From: CAVPGH01 sp046726955
GTDB lineage: Bacteria > Acidobacteriota > Vicinamibacteria > Fen-336
Length of the DNA stretch: 13,770 nt
Direction of reading: 5' to 3'
Assembly: GCA_046726955.1 (NCBI GenBank)
Contig: JBKPBQ010000162.1
Coordinates: forward strand, 1-13,770
Both the position numbers and the translations under genes were made by a program. Below, in pieces: positions 1 to 7,182 of this stretch (position 1 is its first letter; each line of letters starts with the position of its first letter). The notes under the pieces are model-generated. The model was given only the letters and a program-made list of their open reading frames with translations, had not been told where the DNA came from and searched no databases.

Positions 1-87
1 CACCAGGGCTAGGCGCGGACCGAGGCCGCCGCCGCGGGGGCCTTCCCGGCCCTCGCGGCTCGGCCCGGACCGCCCGCCGGCCGACCC

Positions 88-2289
88 ATGGAGACCCTGC
101 TCATCCGCTACGGCTACACGCTGCTCTTCGGCGGCGTGCTCGTGGAAGGCGAGGCCGTCGTCCTCGCCGCGGCCTTCCTCGCCCAGCGAGGAGTATTCGC
201 CCTCCCCGCGGTGATCGCGGTGGCGGTCCTCGCGAACACGCTGGCCGACCTCGCGTACTTCTCGCTGGCTCGCCAGCGCGGCCGCGACTGGCTGGAGAAG
301 CGCTACGGGACGCACCGGCACTTCTCCCGCCTCCTCGAGCTCGTGGCCCGCCACCGCTTCCTCCTCCTCCTCGTCAGCCGCTTCGCTTACGGGCTCCGAA
401 TCGCCATTCCCGCGGCCTGCGGGGCCCTCGGCATGGAGCTCCTGCCCTTCGCCGTGGTGGACGTCCTCGCCGGCGTGATGTGGGCGGTGCCCATGGCCCT
501 CCTCGGCTACTCCGCGGGGAACGCGCTCTCCTCGCGTCTCGCCGGAGTCGAGCGCTACGAGGTCGTGCTCGGCCTCGCGCTCGTGGCGACGGTCGCCGCC
601 GTTCTCGCGATGCGCCGCCTGCGCGGCCTCGCCCGCGAGGGCCGCCTGCGCCTTTCCGATCTCCACGGCCTCGTCCCCGTGGTCGTCGCCCTCGTGGGCG
701 TGCTCAACCTGGTGACCGCGATCGCTCCGCGGTCCGCGGCGTCCGTGGTCTTTCTCGAGCACTGGCTCCCGCTGGCGGTCATGCAGCGCAGCCGGCCCCT
801 CATGCTCTTCGCGGGAGTGGCACTGCTTCAGGTGGCCCGCAAGCTCGCACGGCGCAAGACGCTGGCCTGGGGCGTCGCCACCGCGGCCCTCGCCGTCTCG
901 GTGGGGACGCACCTCGGCCACGGCTTCGACTTGCAGCACTCGCTGCCGGCGGTTCTTCTTCTCGTATATCTCGTCGCCTTTCGCCGTCGCTTCCACGCCC
1001 GCACCGACCCCCTGTCGCTGCGACGCGCGGTCCTCATGGGTCCCGTGCTCGCGGGCCTCGTGCTCGTGTACGGCGCAGTGGGCCTCCGCCACCTGGAGGG
1101 GCAGTTCGACTGGCCTTCGGGGACGACTGCTCTCGGTCAGGCCTTCCGCGCCGGGATCCTCGTCGTCGAGACGGCGATCGTGCCCCGTACTGCCGGCGCC
1201 GCCCGCTTCCTGGGCTCTATCGAGATCGCGGGGTGGCTGGGCCGCCTCTATCTCCTCGTGCTGTGCCTTCGTCCCGTGATCGCGCGGAGCCGGCTCGAGG
1301 CTCCCGCGGAGGCGGTCCGGGAAGCGTTGCGGGCGTGGGCCCGCTCCTCGCTCGCGAGCTTCGCCGCCGAGGGCGACAAGCACCACCTCCTGCTGGCCGA
1401 GGGACGGGGGCTCGTGGCCTACGCGGTACGAAACGGCGTCGCCCTCGCCGCGGGAGATCCGCTCACTCCCGAGGCCGACCTCGCGGACGGAGTGAAGGCG
1501 TACCTCGCGCACTGCCGGAGCAACGGCTGGACGCCGTGCATCTACGAGGCCTCCGAGGAGGCGCTCCCCGTCTACCGGGCTCTCGGCCTCCAGGGTTTCA
1601 AGATGGCCGAGGAGGCGCTCGTCGACCTCGCGTCGTTCGGCCTCAGCGGCGGCGCGCGCGCCGGCCTCCGCGCGATGGTGAACAAGGCGACGAAGCACGG
1701 CTTGATGGTGCTCCCCTACGATCGCGCGGCCGCTCCGGACGCCGCGGTCGACGTCCAGCTCGAGGAGATCTCGCGGCAGTGGCTGGCCGAGAAGAAGCTC
1801 GCCGAGATGAGCTTCACGGTGAGCCGCTTCTCGCTCTCCGCGCTCGACGATCTCCGGGTGTTCCTCTGCATGGAGGGGCCCCGCGTGGTGGCGTTCTGCT
1901 CCTGGCGTCCGTACCGCGGCGGAAGGGCGGCCGTCCTCGACCTGATGAGGAAGCGGACGAACGCCGCCTCGGGGGCGATGGACCTCCTTCTCGCGAAGTC
2001 CCTCCTGATGCTCCGTGACGCGGGGCTCGAGGAAGCGAGCCTCGCCAACGCCCCGCTCGCGAACGTGCGCGCGCCTCGCGGCCTCGCCGAGCGTGCCGTC
2101 GCCCTCCTCTTCGAGAAGATGAACGGCCTCTACGGGTACAAGAGCCTGTTCCAGTTCAAGAAGAAGTTCGCCCCGCGCTGGGAGGGCCGCTATCTCGTGT
2201 ACCCGCGGGGAATCGATCTCCCGCGCGTGGCGTACGCGATGGCGACCGTGCACGGCGCCGGAGGGCTGCGCCAGCTCCTCGGGCGATGA
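88..2289 (+). CDS. DedA/VTT domain fused to MprF-like DUF2156 aminoacyl-phosphatidylglycerol synthase
   Basis: Predicted inner-membrane enzyme of 733 residues. Residues 1-175 look like a DedA (SNARE-associated/VTT) domain: a Leu-Val-Glu-Gly-Glu stretch at 18-22 and the Arg98-Phe...Arg104 motif followed by a GALGM segment and a GYSAG helix end. Residues about 195-400 hold several hydrophobic helices resembling the membrane part preceding the MprF catalytic half. Residues about 405-733 match the DUF2156 LPG-synthase fold: GDPLTPEADL near 456, a GAMDLLLAK helix near 629, and the YGYKSLFQFKKKF...YLVYPRG ending near 682-708. The family moves an amino acid (Lys or Ala) from aminoacyl-tRNA to phosphatidylglycerol, lowering surface charge. 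The usual MprF flippase domain is absent and the DedA domain occupies its place. The start is chosen because the DedA N-terminus begins normally there, although no clear Shine-Dalgarno precedes it. The amino acid used is unknown. It converges on the regulator gene with 8 bases between. Confidence 0.88.
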   Translation: METLLIRYGYTLLFGGVLVEGEAVVLAAAFLAQRGVFALPAVIAVAVLANTLADLAYFSLARQRGRDWLEKRYGTHRHFSRLLELVARHRFLLLLVSRFAYGLRIAIPAACGALGMELLPFAVVDVLAGVMWAVPMALLGYSAGNALSSRLAGVERYEVVLGLALVATVAAVLAMRRLRGLAREGRLRLSDLHGLVPVVVALVGVLNLVTAIAPRSAASVVFLEHWLPLAVMQRSRPLMLFAGVALLQVARKLARRKTLAWGVATAALAVSVGTHLGHGFDLQHSLPAVLLLVYLVAFRRRFHARTDPLSLRRAVLMGPVLAGLVLVYGAVGLRHLEGQFDWPSGTTALGQAFRAGILVVETAIVPRTAGAARFLGSIEIAGWLGRLYLLVLCLRPVIARSRLEAPAEAVREALRAWARSSLASFAAEGDKHHLLLAEGRGLVAYAVRNGVALAAGDPLTPEADLADGVKAYLAHCRSNGWTPCIYEASEEALPVYRALGLQGFKMAEEALVDLASFGLSGGARAGLRAMVNKATKHGLMVLPYDRAAAPDAAVDVQLEEISRQWLAEKKLAEMSFTVSRFSLSALDDLRVFLCMEGPRVVAFCSWRPYRGGRAAVLDLMRKRTNAASGAMDLLLAKSLLMLRDAGLEEASLANAPLANVRAPRGLAERAVALLFEKMNGLYGYKSLFQFKKKFAPRWEGRYLVYPRGIDLPRVAYAMATVHGAGGLRQLLGR

Positions 2290-2297
2290 GCGGACCG

Positions 2298-3662
2298 TCA
2301 GCCTTCCGTCTTGTCGAGCTCGAGACCGAATCGCTCGGCCATGCGATAGAGCGTCCGCCGGTCGATGCCGAGCACCTCGGCGGCCCGGCTGCGGTTGCCG
2401 CCGACCGCCGCGAGCACGTGCTGCAGGTAGCGCTTCTCCATCTCGTCGAGCGTGGGCAGGCCCGCGAAGATCGGGTCGACGCGCGCGGCGGGAGCGCGCT
2501 CCCGGAACGCGGGAGGCAGGTCTTCGACGTCGATGACACCGCCCGGAGCGCTGAGCGCCATCCGCTCGAGAGTGTTCTCGAGCTCGCGGACGTTGCCCGG
2601 CCACGACCAGGCGCCGAGCGCCTCGAGGGCGGCGGGGGAGAGAGAAGCCGGTCGTCCCTCGCGCGACGCGACCTCGCGCAGGACGTGGGCGGCCAGGAGA
2701 GGGATGTCCTCTCGGCGCTCCCGCAGCGGCGGCAGCACGATCCGGAACACGTTCAAGCGGTAGTAGAGATCCTGGCGGAAGGTCTCCTCGTGGACCGCCC
2801 GCTCGAGGTCGCGATGGGTGGCCGCGATCACCCGCACGTCCACGGTGAGGACACGGCTCGCTCCCACCGGCCGGACCTCGCCCAGCTCGAGCGCGCGGAG
2901 GAGCCGCACCTGGACCGCGGGCGTCAGCTCGCCAACCTCGTCGAGGAAGATCGTGCCGCCGTGCGCCTGCTCGAAGACGCCCTTCTTGTCGGCCACCGCG
3001 CCGGTGAAGGCGCCGCGCACGTGGCCGAACAGCTCCGACTCGAGGACACCCTCGGCGAAGGCGCCGCAGTTCACGGGGACGAACGCCCGGGCGCGGCGCG
3101 GACCGTGGCGGTGGATGGCGCGAGCGACCAGCTCCTTGCCGGTGCCCGTCTCGCCGGTCACGAGCACCGGTGCCTCGGCGCCCGAGGCGAGGGCGATCTG
3201 CTTGTAGACCGCGAGCATGCCCCCGGTGCGGCCGACGAGACCGTCGGGCGCGGGATCGTCGACGGCGAACGGCGGCGCGGTGGGCGCGTCCGCCCGGACC
3301 CGGCGAGCCAGCGCGCGGTCCACCACCGCCTTGACCTGGTCGATGTCCACCGGCTTGCTCACGTAGTCGAACGCGCCCGGCCGCACCGCCTCGATCGCGG
3401 TCTCGAGCGTCCCGAAGCCGCTCAGGAGCACGACCTCGGCCCGCGGGTCCTTCGTCTTGGCGGCACGGAGGAGGTCGAGGCCGGTGGCGTCGGCGTCGAG
3501 GTTGATGTCGGACACGAGGAGGTCGATGGGACCCGCCTCGAGAAGAGCGAGGGCCGCCTCCGGCCGCTCCGCGGTGACGATGTCGCGATCCGTCGCCGCG
3601 AGCAGCTCGCGCATGAAGCGGCAGGTCTCGGGATCGTCGTCCACCACGAGGATCCTAGGCAC
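2298..3662 (-). CDS. Sigma-54-dependent response regulator, NtrC family
   Basis: Cytoplasmic transcription activator of 454 residues with complete NtrC architecture. The receiver domain (about 1-120) has the acidic pocket Asp8-Asp10, phosphoacceptor Asp52 and Lys103. The AAA+ domain (about 140-375) has Walker A TGETGTGK at 169-176, the sigma-54-contacting GAFTGA loop at 217-222, Walker B TIFLDE at 237-242 and the arginine-rich segment near 314-317. The C-terminal Fis-type helix-turn-helix is at about 424-447. The phosphorylated form would hydrolyse ATP to open sigma-54 promoters. It starts with GTG inside the last codons of the kinase gene (8-base overlap), with a GGAGGA ribosome site 8 bases upstream, so the two are co-translated and almost certainly cognate. 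No convincing -24/-12 promoter was found in the intergenic gaps of this window, so its targets are unproven; lipid-modification genes on both sides are the obvious candidates. Confidence 0.96.
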   Translation of the reverse strand: MPRILVVDDDPETCRFMRELLAATDRDIVTAERPEAALALLEAGPIDLLVSDINLDADATGLDLLRAAKTKDPRAEVVLLSGFGTLETAIEAVRPGAFDYVSKPVDIDQVKAVVDRALARRVRADAPTAPPFAVDDPAPDGLVGRTGGMLAVYKQIALASGAEAPVLVTGETGTGKELVARAIHRHGPRRARAFVPVNCGAFAEGVLESELFGHVRGAFTGAVADKKGVFEQAHGGTIFLDEVGELTPAVQVRLLRALELGEVRPVGASRVLTVDVRVIAATHRDLERAVHEETFRQDLYYRLNVFRIVLPPLRERREDIPLLAAHVLREVASREGRPASLSPAALEALGAWSWPGNVRELENTLERMALSAPGGVIDVEDLPPAFRERAPAARVDPIFAGLPTLDEMEKRYLQHVLAAVGGNRSRAAEVLGIDRRTLYRMAERFGLELDKTEG

Positions 3663-5178
3663 CGAGCTTGTCCTCCGCGGCGATGGGCAGCCGGATCGTG
3701 ACCGTCGTGCCCTCGTCCCTGCGGCTCGCGAAGTCCACGGTGCCTCCGTGGGCGGCGATCACGTCGCGCACGATGGTGAGGCCGAGGCCCGTGCCCCGTC
3801 CCAGCGGCTTGGTGGTGAAGAGCGGGTCGAACACCCGGCTCAGGATCTCGGCGGGGATGCCGTGACCGCTGTCCGCCACCTCGAGCGTGACGAAGGCCGG
3901 ACCCGCGCGGGCCGCGAGGCGCAGCCGGCCGCCCCCGGGCATGGCGTCGATGCTGTTCGTCACCAGGTTGAGGAGGGCCTGCTCGACCTGGCCGGCGTCC
4001 ACCGAGACCACGGGCAGTCTCGGAGCGACGTCGAGGACGAGCTCGACCGCGGCGGCCTGCAGTGTGGGACGGGCGAGGTCGGCCACTCCGGCGAGAAGGG
4101 TGGCCGGGTCGGTGGGCCTCCGGTCGAGGACGGGCTGGCGGGCCTGGTCGAGCAAGCCCTGCACGATCGCCGTCACCTTCGCGATCTGCTCGCTCACCGT
4201 CTGGAGCCGCGCCGCTTCCGGCGAGCCTTCCGGCTTGTCGGCGAGGAGCATCTGCACGTAGCCCGAGATGAGGTTCAGCGGCGTCCCCACCTGGTGGGCC
4301 ACCGAGGCGGCCATGCGCCCCGCCGCGGCGAGCTGCTCGCTGCGCGCGAGATTGCGTCGGGTCGCGAACAGGCGCTGCGCGCTCTCCACGAGCTCCCGGT
4401 TTCGGGCGCGCAGCTCCTCGGTCGCGGCCAGGACCTCGCGCCGGAGGGCGGCGTTGAAATCGCCGGTCCGCTCGAGCATCGTGTCGAGGCCCTCCGCCAC
4501 CGCCCCGATCTCGTCGCGCCGCGTCGTTCCCACTCGCGCTCCGAGGTCGCCCGCCGACGCGCGCGCCATCGTCGAGCGGATCTCCGCGAGGGGGCGGAGC
4601 ACCAGGCGCCCGGCCACGAAGTCGAGGGCGCCCACCAGCACGAGGATGGCGGCGGCGGCGAACAACGTGGCGGCGATGCGGGTCTCGCGGCGCACGCGGG
4701 CGAGCGACTCCATGGAGATCGCCACCACCACCGCCCCGAACGGCCGGCGCTCGCGCTCCAGCGGGAGGGCCACGAAATGGATCGGCGACTCGGGTCCTTC
4801 CCGGGTGACGCGGCGCTTCTCCGCGATGGCCTGGTGGCCCATCTCGAGGGCGTCGGCCGAGGGGCTCGCCTCGGTGGAGACGACCGCCGGCCCGTCCTCT
4901 CCCGCCGCGCGCACGACGGTGAGCGACTGGAGGGCGGGGACGGCGCGAGTGAAGTCGCCGAGGATTTCCTCGAGCTCGGCGGTGGTCGGGATCCCCTGGC
5001 GCTCGATCAGCTCCGCGGCGACCCCGAGCGCGGTGGCCGACGCCGCGTCGAGCGCGTCGTGCTCGACCGCTCCCACAACGATCCGGTTCTCCAGGAATGT
5101 CGTCGCCCCCACGACCGTGGCCACCACGACGGCCGCGGAGAGACCGAGGCGCGCCCGCAGGGTCAGCGCGGCCTTCAT
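3655..5178 (-). CDS. Membrane sensor histidine kinase, cognate to the NtrC-type regulator
   Basis: Kinase of 507 residues. A first membrane helix (about 13-35), a periplasmic sensor region (36-167, no family recognised) and a second helix (168-190) lead into a HAMP domain (about 190-241) and a coiled linker. The dimerisation/phosphoacceptor helix has His295 in SVAHQVGTPLN. The ATPase domain shows the N box (Asn404, Asn408), the G1 box DSGHG at 436-440, the F box near 450-454 and the G2 box GTGLG at 462-466. It would autophosphorylate on His295 and pass the phosphate to Asp52 of the downstream regulator. The residue after the phospho-His is Gln instead of the usual Glu or Asp, which may alter kinase or phosphatase balance. 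The ATG start lies only 11 bases from the divergent hydrolase gene. The signal sensed is unknown; a periplasmic envelope cue is plausible. Confidence 0.95.
   Translation of the reverse strand: MKAALTLRARLGLSAAVVVATVVGATTFLENRIVVGAVEHDALDAASATALGVAAELIERQGIPTTAELEEILGDFTRAVPALQSLTVVRAAGEDGPAVVSTEASPSADALEMGHQAIAEKRRVTREGPESPIHFVALPLERERRPFGAVVVAISMESLARVRRETRIAATLFAAAAILVLVGALDFVAGRLVLRPLAEIRSTMARASAGDLGARVGTTRRDEIGAVAEGLDTMLERTGDFNAALRREVLAATEELRARNRELVESAQRLFATRRNLARSEQLAAAGRMAASVAHQVGTPLNLISGYVQMLLADKPEGSPEAARLQTVSEQIAKVTAIVQGLLDQARQPVLDRRPTDPATLLAGVADLARPTLQAAAVELVLDVAPRLPVVSVDAGQVEQALLNLVTNSIDAMPGGGRLRLAARAGPAFVTLEVADSGHGIPAEILSRVFDPLFTTKPLGRGTGLGLTIVRDVIAAHGGTVDFASRRDEGTTVTIRLPIAAEDKLGA
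3671..3676 (-). promoter_or_regulatory. Ribosome binding site deciding the GTG start of the response regulator
   Basis: The minus strand reads GGAGGA, 8 bases before the GTG codon at 3662-3660, inside the end of the kinase gene. It supports the GTG start and translational coupling of kinase and regulator. Confidence 0.6.
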
Positions 5179-5189
5179 CGGTGCCTACG

Positions 5190-6017
5190 ATGACCTTTCC
5201 CCCCAGGGGCGTCAAACTCGCCGCGGCCGGAGCGCTCCTCGGGCTCGGAGGCTGCGCGGCGCACGGGCCGCTCCTCGCGGGGGATGCCGCGGTCGACGAG
5301 CGGATCCTCTCGATCGAGCTGCACGGGCAGCCGGTGGCGGTCCACCTCGCCGCCCTGCGCGGCCCCGCGAGCGGTGCTCCGCTCATCTTCTATGTAACAG
5401 GCGACGGAGGCTGGCGGGGGGCCGATCCCCTGGTGTTCCGCGCCCTGGTGCGCTGGGGCTATCCCGCGGTGGGCCTCGAGGCCTCCGACTACCTGGACCA
5501 CCTCACTCAGGCTTCACACCGTGGCGCCCGCCACCTCGCCCACGACTACCGGGCGATCATCACCCGGGCCGAGGGCCTGCTCGGCCTCGCCCCGGCGACC
5601 TCCACCGTCCTCGTCGGCTTCTCCCGCGGGGCCGCACTCGCGGTGATCGCGGCCGGCCAGCGCTCGCTCCGCCCGCACCTCGCCGGTGTCGTGGCGGTGG
5701 CCCTCATCGACGAAGAAGGAACGGTCGAGCCGGACGAAGGCGCGCACGGCCCGCCTCTCGACCCCTACCACGAGCTGCCCCGTGTGGGGGCCTTGCCCGT
5801 GGCGGTGATCCAGTCGACGAACGACAGCTACGTGGATGCGGCGACCGCGCGGCGCCGATTCGGACCGGACACTCCGACTCGGAGCTTCGTGTCCGTGCCC
5901 GCGGAAGGACACACGTTCGCGGGCGCTCGCGACGAGTTGCTGGCCCGGCTGCAGGACGCGCTGCAGTGGGTCGCCGCCGCGAGCCGGCTCACTCCGCATC
6001 GGGAGGATCCCTCGTGA
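5190..6017 (+). CDS. VirJ/AcvB-like alpha/beta hydrolase lipoprotein (candidate aminoacyl-PG hydrolase)
   Basis: Predicted exported lipoprotein of 275 residues: a hydrophobic leader ends in lipobox Leu19-Gly-Gly-Cys22. The hydrolase domain carries the VirJ hallmark TGDGGW at 70-75, a nucleophile elbow GFSRG with Ser145, and likely partners Asp212 (STND) and His241 (EGHTF). In Agrobacterium AcvB and the Pseudomonas PA0919 group, this family deacylates aminoacylated phosphatidylglycerol in the periplasm and is encoded beside the MprF/LpiA synthase; here the synthase gene lies at 88-2289 beyond the two-component genes. The frame is open further upstream, but ATG 5190 is preferred because it gives a proper lipoprotein signal and avoids overlap with the divergent kinase; an in-frame GTG at 5181 is an alternative. 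It is the first of three co-directional genes and overlaps the next by 4 bases. The substrate is inferred, not shown. Confidence 0.85.
   Translation: MTFPPRGVKLAAAGALLGLGGCAAHGPLLAGDAAVDERILSIELHGQPVAVHLAALRGPASGAPLIFYVTGDGGWRGADPLVFRALVRWGYPAVGLEASDYLDHLTQASHRGARHLAHDYRAIITRAEGLLGLAPATSTVLVGFSRGAALAVIAAGQRSLRPHLAGVVAVALIDEEGTVEPDEGAHGPPLDPYHELPRVGALPVAVIQSTNDSYVDAATARRRFGPDTPTRSFVSVPAEGHTFAGARDELLARLQDALQWVAAASRLTPHREDPS
6001..6006 (+). promoter_or_regulatory. Ribosome binding site for the small exported protein
   Basis: GGGAGG lies 7 bases before the GTG at 6014, inside the last codons of the preceding hydrolase gene. It is the main support for a separate short gene starting there rather than a shadow frame. 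Confidence 0.65.
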
Positions 6018-6352
6018 GGCGGCTCGCGATCGGAGCCGCCATGGTGGCGGTGCTCGCAGGGGAGGCGACTCTCCTCTCCGCCGGACCCGCCGCCCTGATC
6101 CACCGGACCCACCACACGCTGAGCGGCGAGCTCGTGGACTACGACCCCGCGACTCGCGTCCTCACGCTGAAGGTCAAGAGCGGCGCCCGGACCTTCCACG
6201 TGGCCGAGGACGCCCAGGCCTGGGTCGGCCAGGAGTCGCTTCCCATCGCCGGGCTGGCCAGCCGGAAAGGCACCCGGGCCACCGTGACCTACACCGACAA
6301 GGGTGGAGAGAAGACCACCCGAACGATCCGCTTCACCGCGGCCCCCCGCTGA
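6014..6352 (+). CDS. Small exported beta-rich protein (DUF5666-like), function unknown
   Basis: A 112-residue protein starting with GTG in a GTGA overlap with the upstream hydrolase stop. The N-terminus (two Arg followed by an Ala/Val/Leu-rich stretch to about residue 25) looks like a signal peptide. The rest (about 35-110) alternates short beta strands: SGELVDYDPATRVLTLKVK, a repeated strand turn, then VTYTDKGG. This is the pattern of small periplasmic OB- or barrel-like proteins such as DUF5666 members; I make that link from pattern only. No catalytic residues or cysteines are evident. Its position between two VirJ-like hydrolases, overlapping one and 22 bases before the other, suggests an accessory role in the same envelope process. 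It is easily missed because its frame is part of a much longer open frame on the same strand. Confidence 0.78.
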   Translation: MRRLAIGAAMVAVLAGEATLLSAGPAALIHRTHHTLSGELVDYDPATRVLTLKVKSGARTFHVAEDAQAWVGQESLPIAGLASRKGTRATVTYTDKGGEKTTRTIRFTAAPR

Positions 6353-6374
6353 GAGAGGGCCGCCCGGAGATTCC

Positions 6375-7154
6375 ATGACCGTGATGAGTCTCGTCCTCCT
6401 CGCCGCACTCTCCGACGTCCCCGACACCCTCGTGCTGCGCGACAAGCCGCAGCGGCTCCACCTCTACGGCACGCGCGGCTCGCCCCCCGCGGTGGTCACG
6501 AGCGGGGACGGAGGCTGGGTCCACCTCGGGCCGGACGTCGCGGAGCGGCTCGCTCGCCGCGGCTACTTCGTGGTCGGCTTCGACGCCAAGGCCTACCTGT
6601 CGAGCTTCACCGAGCACGGCTCGACGCTCAGCTCGGAGGACGTGCCTCGCGACTACCTCGACCTCGTGGCCTACGCGAGCCGGGGCAGCACGGAGCTTCC
6701 GCTCCTCGTAGGTGTGTCGGAGGGAGCCGGGCTGTCCGTCCTCGCCGCCACGCGTCCCGAACTGCAGCAGAAGGTCGAGGGCGTTCTCACTCTGGGCCTG
6801 CCCGACCGCAACGAGCTGGGCTGGCGCTTCCGCGACTCGGTCATCTACCTGACGCACAAGCCGCCCGACGAGCCTCTCTTCCGGGTGAGCGAGATCGTGG
6901 ACCGCGTAGCCCCGCTGCCGCTCGCCGCCGTCCACTCGACACACGACGAGTTCGTCCCCGTGTCGGAGATCGAGGACCTCATCGCCCGGGCCGGGGAGCC
7001 CAAGCGCCTCTGGCTCTTGGACGCCCGCGACCACCGCTTCAGCGACCGCCTGGCCGAGCTCGACCTCCGCCTCGTCGAGGCCGTCGACTGGATCGCGACC
7101 GCTCGGCGCGCGACAGCACCCACACGGTCGACCTTGCCCGCCGGCGGCTACTAG
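6375..7154 (+). CDS. Second VirJ/AcvB-like alpha/beta hydrolase
   Basis: A 259-residue hydrolase paralogous to the one at 5190-6017. It has the VirJ signature SGDGGW at 43-48, nucleophile elbow GVSEG with Ser115, and likely acid and base Asp191 (STHDEF) and His220 (ARDHRF). Sequence around the motifs differs enough from the first copy to suggest an old duplication or separate acquisition. ATG 6375 is chosen for the GGAG five bases upstream; the frame extends back to an ATG at 6303, but that would overlap the small gene and adds a proline-rich tail without a role. Residues 1-12 are hydrophobic but lack basic residues, so export is uncertain. It probably acts on aminoacyl-PG or a related lipid ester like its family members. 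It ends 28 bases before the convergent Vps62-like gene; no strong terminator is visible between them. Confidence 0.84.
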   Translation: MTVMSLVLLAALSDVPDTLVLRDKPQRLHLYGTRGSPPAVVTSGDGGWVHLGPDVAERLARRGYFVVGFDAKAYLSSFTEHGSTLSSEDVPRDYLDLVAYASRGSTELPLLVGVSEGAGLSVLAATRPELQQKVEGVLTLGLPDRNELGWRFRDSVIYLTHKPPDEPLFRVSEIVDRVAPLPLAAVHSTHDEFVPVSEIEDLIARAGEPKRLWLLDARDHRFSDRLAELDLRLVEAVDWIATARRATAPTRSTLPAGGY

Positions 7155-7182
7155 GCCCGGAACGAGGCGAAGCTTCCCGAGA

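Noticed and set aside
1..87. Possible tail of an upstream gene ending in TAG at 10-12, and a promoter for the DedA-DUF2156 gene
   Set aside because: Four codons are too little to support a gene, and the remaining GC-rich stretch shows no promoter boxes or ribosome site.
2286..3701. Long plus-strand open frame opposite the response regulator
   Set aside because: The minus strand encodes a complete NtrC protein with all motifs; the plus frame gives low-complexity Arg/Glu/His-rich sequence typical of antisense frames in GC-rich DNA.
3457..5193. Long plus-strand frames opposite the kinase (also 4268 onward)
   Set aside because: Shadows of the histidine kinase; only the last part of the 4268 frame, from GTG 6014, is a real gene.
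7155..7182. Possible hairpin terminator between the convergent hydrolase and Vps62-like genes
   Set aside because: The only arms (CCGGAA and TTCCCG) contain a mismatch and no T-run follows on either strand.
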